Source: Ulota crispa | Lineage: Eukaryota > Streptophyta > Bryopsida > Orthotrichales > Orthotrichaceae | Direction: 5' to 3' | DNA: 64,000 nt | Assembly: GCA_963920765.1 (NCBI GenBank) | Contig: OY987243.1 | Location: 31,247,060 to 31,311,059 of the forward strand | Shown here: positions 61,238 through 64,000 of the stretch, piece by piece | Numbering within the stretch: position 1 is the stretch's first letter | How the letters are laid out: each line of letters begins with the position of its first letter | Translations under genes and position numbers: made by a program | The notes under the pieces: model-generated | The model's database searches: none | What the model was told of the DNA's origin: nothing | What the model saw: only the letters and a program-made list of their open reading frames with translations

Positions 61238-61257
61238 AAGGGACGTTCAGGGGTTAA
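61238..61257. mobile_element. piggyBac right terminus with TTAA
   Basis: The sequence reads AAGGGACGTTCAGGGGTTAA. Its reverse complement, TTAACCCCTGAACGTC, matches the termini of the nested element at 40.1 kb (TTAACCCTTGAATGTC, TTAACTCTTGAACGTT). It lies about 780 bp downstream of the transposase relic in the expected orientation. The matching left end was not found near 59 kb. Confidence 0.55.
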
Positions 61258-61741
61258 GATGACTTCCACTCTTGGCATGATTTGGCCCAATGGTCACTAC
61301 ACCTTATAGCAACCTTATCAACATATAAATGCTATTTCTATGCTTAGAAGTCCTATTTTTTGTTGGTTTGTGCTAGCGAATGAAAGAGGTTTCCAAATTC
61401 TCTTTAACTTTTAGATGTTTTCTTCCATTATTGTTTGAGTTGAAATTGAAGACTACAACTATACCCAAAATGGATTGCAATGTCTAAAAGCAAATGCTAA
61501 CAGTCCAAGTGCACTTGAATGCACCAATATAACTTATATATCATGAAACACTAACACCTAAAAATCTGAGTGCTATCAATCCTCTTAGGTGATTGGATTC
61601 TATCTTCATGGCCTGTGCCACAACATACCACTGCACAAACTCAAAACAAAAATCTGCCTTTGTAGATGTTGCTTGAACAAATCCTTTGCATTTTTGGTTG
61701 CCTTAGTACTTGTGAACGTAACAACAAAAATTGCAGAGTGG
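61258..61741. other. Intergenic, nothing recognised
   Basis: AT-rich flank between the piggyBac terminus and the LTR. Confidence 0.35.
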
Positions 61742-63910
61742 TGTCACGCTGTCGGGTTGAGAGGAGCGCGCCTTGGGAACACGCAGGGTGTCTTGCTGCG
61801 ATCGTGCGTTGCCGACTGAAAACGTTGTCAATCTTGATCTTCTCTTCAAATCTTTAGTCTTCAGTCTTCCGTTGGCCTATCCTGTGGCTGGCTCTAAGGG
61901 TATAAGGGTCAAGGTAGGGATAAGAGCCCACTGGATACGGGACGGGTAGATCGGGACAGCAGACACGAGCTGCCGTCCGTATGACGGGATCCTAAAATCA
62001 AATTCACGATCTGCTGGCCAAAACTCCAGATCGTGAGAACAGAGCAAGTCTCGACCATGTGGGTGATCAATCCCACTTCGTCACCACGACAATAAATGGG
62101 GTTAAGTTTGGTTTAACCCAAACTGCCCGCAACAAGGTTTACAAAACAGAATGGAAATGAATTGACAAACGAGCCTCCAAAACCGGCTAGGAATAACAAA
62201 GCCACATCCCACACATACATAAAAAATAAACCCAAAACATTCCTCTTGAAATCTTCATATCTTCAGATCTTCAAATCTTCATGTCTTCAAGTCTTCAAGT
62301 CTTCATGTTTTAATAAAAACAATGGGGAAAATCACAAATAACAAGTCCTAGAAAAGGCAGCAACCTTCTATCTAATGCCACAGATGGCTCAAAGATTCAA
62401 ATGCTAAGTGTAATAGCAATTTGAAAAGCTCTCCTAACCTTCTAACATCCCTCTAAATTTCAACTCAATCTAAGATACTGTCCAAAAGTTATGCAAGTTC
62501 AAAGTAGAGGCTCTTCTTCCTCTTTACAAACTAAACACTGCCTCTAAAAACCTCTATAACTTTTGTTCTATACATCACCCATAGAAACGTGATATCAATT
62601 TAGAAAGATGATATCACTGGCTTCAATCCATAAAATTTGCACTTCAAAACAAAACTTTGTCCGAAAGCTCTAGTCAATCAAAGTGTGGGTCTCAATTTTT
62701 TAGAGAGCACCCAAACCCGCAACTTCTACCCACTATAACTTCTTCAATAAAACTCCAAATGAAATGATTAAAGACAATTTGAAAAGCTATGACAACAAAC
62801 TATCACTCCTAAAATTTTGAGAAGAAAATCTCATACTGTCCAAAAGTTGTAGCTCTTCAAAATCTCGGCTTTCTCCTAACAAAAGGGCAGCCACCTCCAA
62901 ACCTTCACACTTCCATAACTTTCTCGTCCAAGCTTCAAACTTCAAGTTTAAAGACTTTCTAGAAAGCCAATAACAAGATAAACACTCTCTCCAAATCTTG
63001 TTGCAAAATGATATACAGATCATAAGTTATGGCTTGTCGAAGTCTCAGCCTTTCTTCATAGTTTGGCTTTTTGACTCCAAAATTCAAACACTCATAACTT
63101 TTGCATCACAACTCCAAATCAAACTTGCAAACTCATTTTGGAAAGGTAATCACACAAGGAACAACCTCCTCAAATTTCAATTCAAAATCATGTATACACA
63201 GAAAAAAATCTCCTCTCAAAGTTTCGGGGTTTTTTTCCTTTCTTCCCACCAACACTCATACACTAACTTCCAACAACTAAGGGATCTTTCCTCCACAATT
63301 TCGACCCTATCTAAGGTAGGGAGGTGGGGCACATCAGCCCATGCTCCTCCTTATCCTAACCCCACCATAGATGCCAAAACCCTTTTCCTTTCACACCTTT
63401 CCCATTGACTTCTAAATCCTTAGTATTTTTATTCAAACAAAGGCAAAATATATGAGCCTTCCAAAATCTCTAGATAAACATATGAAAATGATTAAATTAC
63501 AAAATAAACACCATCGTAAAATGGCCACGTGCTCTTGCGAGCATATAATAGCGTCAAACGCTTGTCTTCAGTTGCCAAGTCGTGGACTTGGTTGGCTGGA
63601 AAAGCGGTCGTCTCTGGCCGCCCGCCGGTCCGGGTTCGAATCCCATCGAACTCGTCGAGCGGTGATGGCGGCTCACGGCTTGGCAGCTAGTGAGGCAGGA
63701 AATTGGCCCAGCCAACCCGCTACCTACCCCCCTGAGCTGTGCATGTGACAAGACGGCGCAGCGCATTGGAATCTATGGCCGCTGCGTTGTCACCAAACCG
63801 TGGTCCTCACCACGACCACCCCTTTTGCCTCAACTGTTGATTTATTGAAATCAACACAAATATAAAGAAATAACAAGTATTTACATGATGGAGGGAAGTC
63901 CATCAGGACA
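61742..63910 (-). repeat. 3' LTR (~2.17 kb) of a retrotransposon extending beyond the right edge
   Basis: On the minus strand it runs TGTCCTGATGG...GTGACA, with TG...CA borders. Immediately upstream are a purine tract AGAGAGGG and a stop codon, as expected of a 3' LTR. It contains the same internal landmarks as the copy at 43,122-45,300 but keeps more CG and G/C positions, so it is the younger or better-preserved copy. The adjoining bases CCACT (minus strand) would be the target duplication to look for at the other end. Confidence 0.7.
63633..63643 (+). promoter_or_regulatory. tRNA-type B box (Pol III) inside the LTR
   Basis: GGTTCGAATCC is an exact match to the tRNA B-box consensus, preceded about 35 bp upstream by an A-box-like TTGGCTGGAAAAGCGG. 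The other LTR copy carries the decayed form GGTTTGAACTCC at 45,023. The acceptor stem is not evident, so this is not called a tRNA gene. Confidence 0.45.
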
Positions 63911-63920
63911 TGCACCCTCT

Positions 63921-64000
63921 CTAAACCTGCACATCCTCCGGTATGTGCCAAGTTTGCTCGTCATGAATATCTTGGTTGTCTTCTGCATCTTCTGAATCTT
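63921..64000 (-). CDS. C-terminal end of a retrotransposon polyprotein (partial)
   Basis: An open frame from the window edge encodes an acidic tail, DSEDAEDNQDIHDEQTWHIP followed by EDVQV, then TAG at 63,921-63,923. It is followed within about 10 bp by a purine tract and the LTR start, which identifies it as the end of the internal coding region of that retroelement. The domain itself lies outside the window. Confidence 0.5.
   Translation of the reverse strand, partial: DSEDAEDNQDIHDEQTWHIPEDVQV

Noticed and set aside
63592..63650. A functional tRNA gene
   Set aside because: A B box and A-box-like sequence are present, but no paired acceptor stem, and the segment lies within a repeated LTR.
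43122..63910. The two 2.2-kb repeats as the LTR pair of one ~20-kb element enclosing the gypsy relic
   Set aside because: The right copy has a polypurine tract and an ORF end on its outer side, which places its body beyond 64,000. The expected flanking duplication and primer-binding site are absent.

Overview
This 64-kb window is nuclear DNA of a land plant. The clearest evidence is one complete, intron-containing gene at 31,505-35,417 (minus strand): a DWARF1/DIMINUTO-type delta(24)-sterol reductase of 566 aa in five exons. The rest is AT-rich and dominated by plant-type transposable elements in many states of decay (a CACTA element, a Ty3/gypsy element, long terminal repeats, and Stowaway, PIF, Mutator-like and piggyBac-like miniature elements). 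I cannot fix the lineage. The sterol reductase is clearly plant-like, and the piggyBac-type elements are unusual for plants.

Layout. 1-7.5 kb: first exon of a TPR-like gene running off the left edge (861-1207, minus), several small inverted-repeat elements, minisatellites, and a small intact ORF (6,951-7,286, plus) whose protein aligns with the SUMO fold but lacks the C-terminal diglycine. 7.59-27.86 kb: one ~20.3-kb CACTA (En/Spm) element with matched termini, a broken TNP2 transposase on the minus strand and a second broken ORF, divergently oriented, on the plus strand. 29-31 kb: a Mutator-like foldback element with a 10-bp target duplication and a 922-bp TTAA-flanked element. 31.5-35.9 kb: the sterol reductase gene. 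Its intron 2 is almost entirely a Stowaway MITE nested in another element, and its intron 1 is largely tandem repeats. 36-42.3 kb: small elements, including a 151-bp CACTA MITE, a PIF-like MITE, two more copies of the Mutator-like family (one carrying a nested TTAA element) and another TTAA element. 43.1-45.3 and 61.7-63.9 kb: two copies of a ~2.2-kb LTR, both reading on the minus strand; the right copy is preceded by a polypurine tract and the end of an ORF at the window edge, so it is the 3' LTR of an element lying beyond the window. 47.2-48.1 kb: a hairpin with 389-bp arms. 50.4-56.3 kb: a decayed Ty3/gypsy element (minus). 57.8-59.0 kb: a GC-rich block with eight telobox-like ACCCTA motifs. 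59.2-61.25 kb: a decayed piggyBac transposase with one recognisable TTAA terminus.

Functionally, only the sterol reductase (phytosterol/brassinosteroid synthesis), the TPR-like exon and possibly the SUMO-like ORF look like host genes. The most notable system is a piggyBac-type family: one transposase relic plus TTAA-flanked non-coding elements with related CCC-starting termini, one of them nested inside a Mutator-like element. All calls come from reading the sequence; no database search was run.
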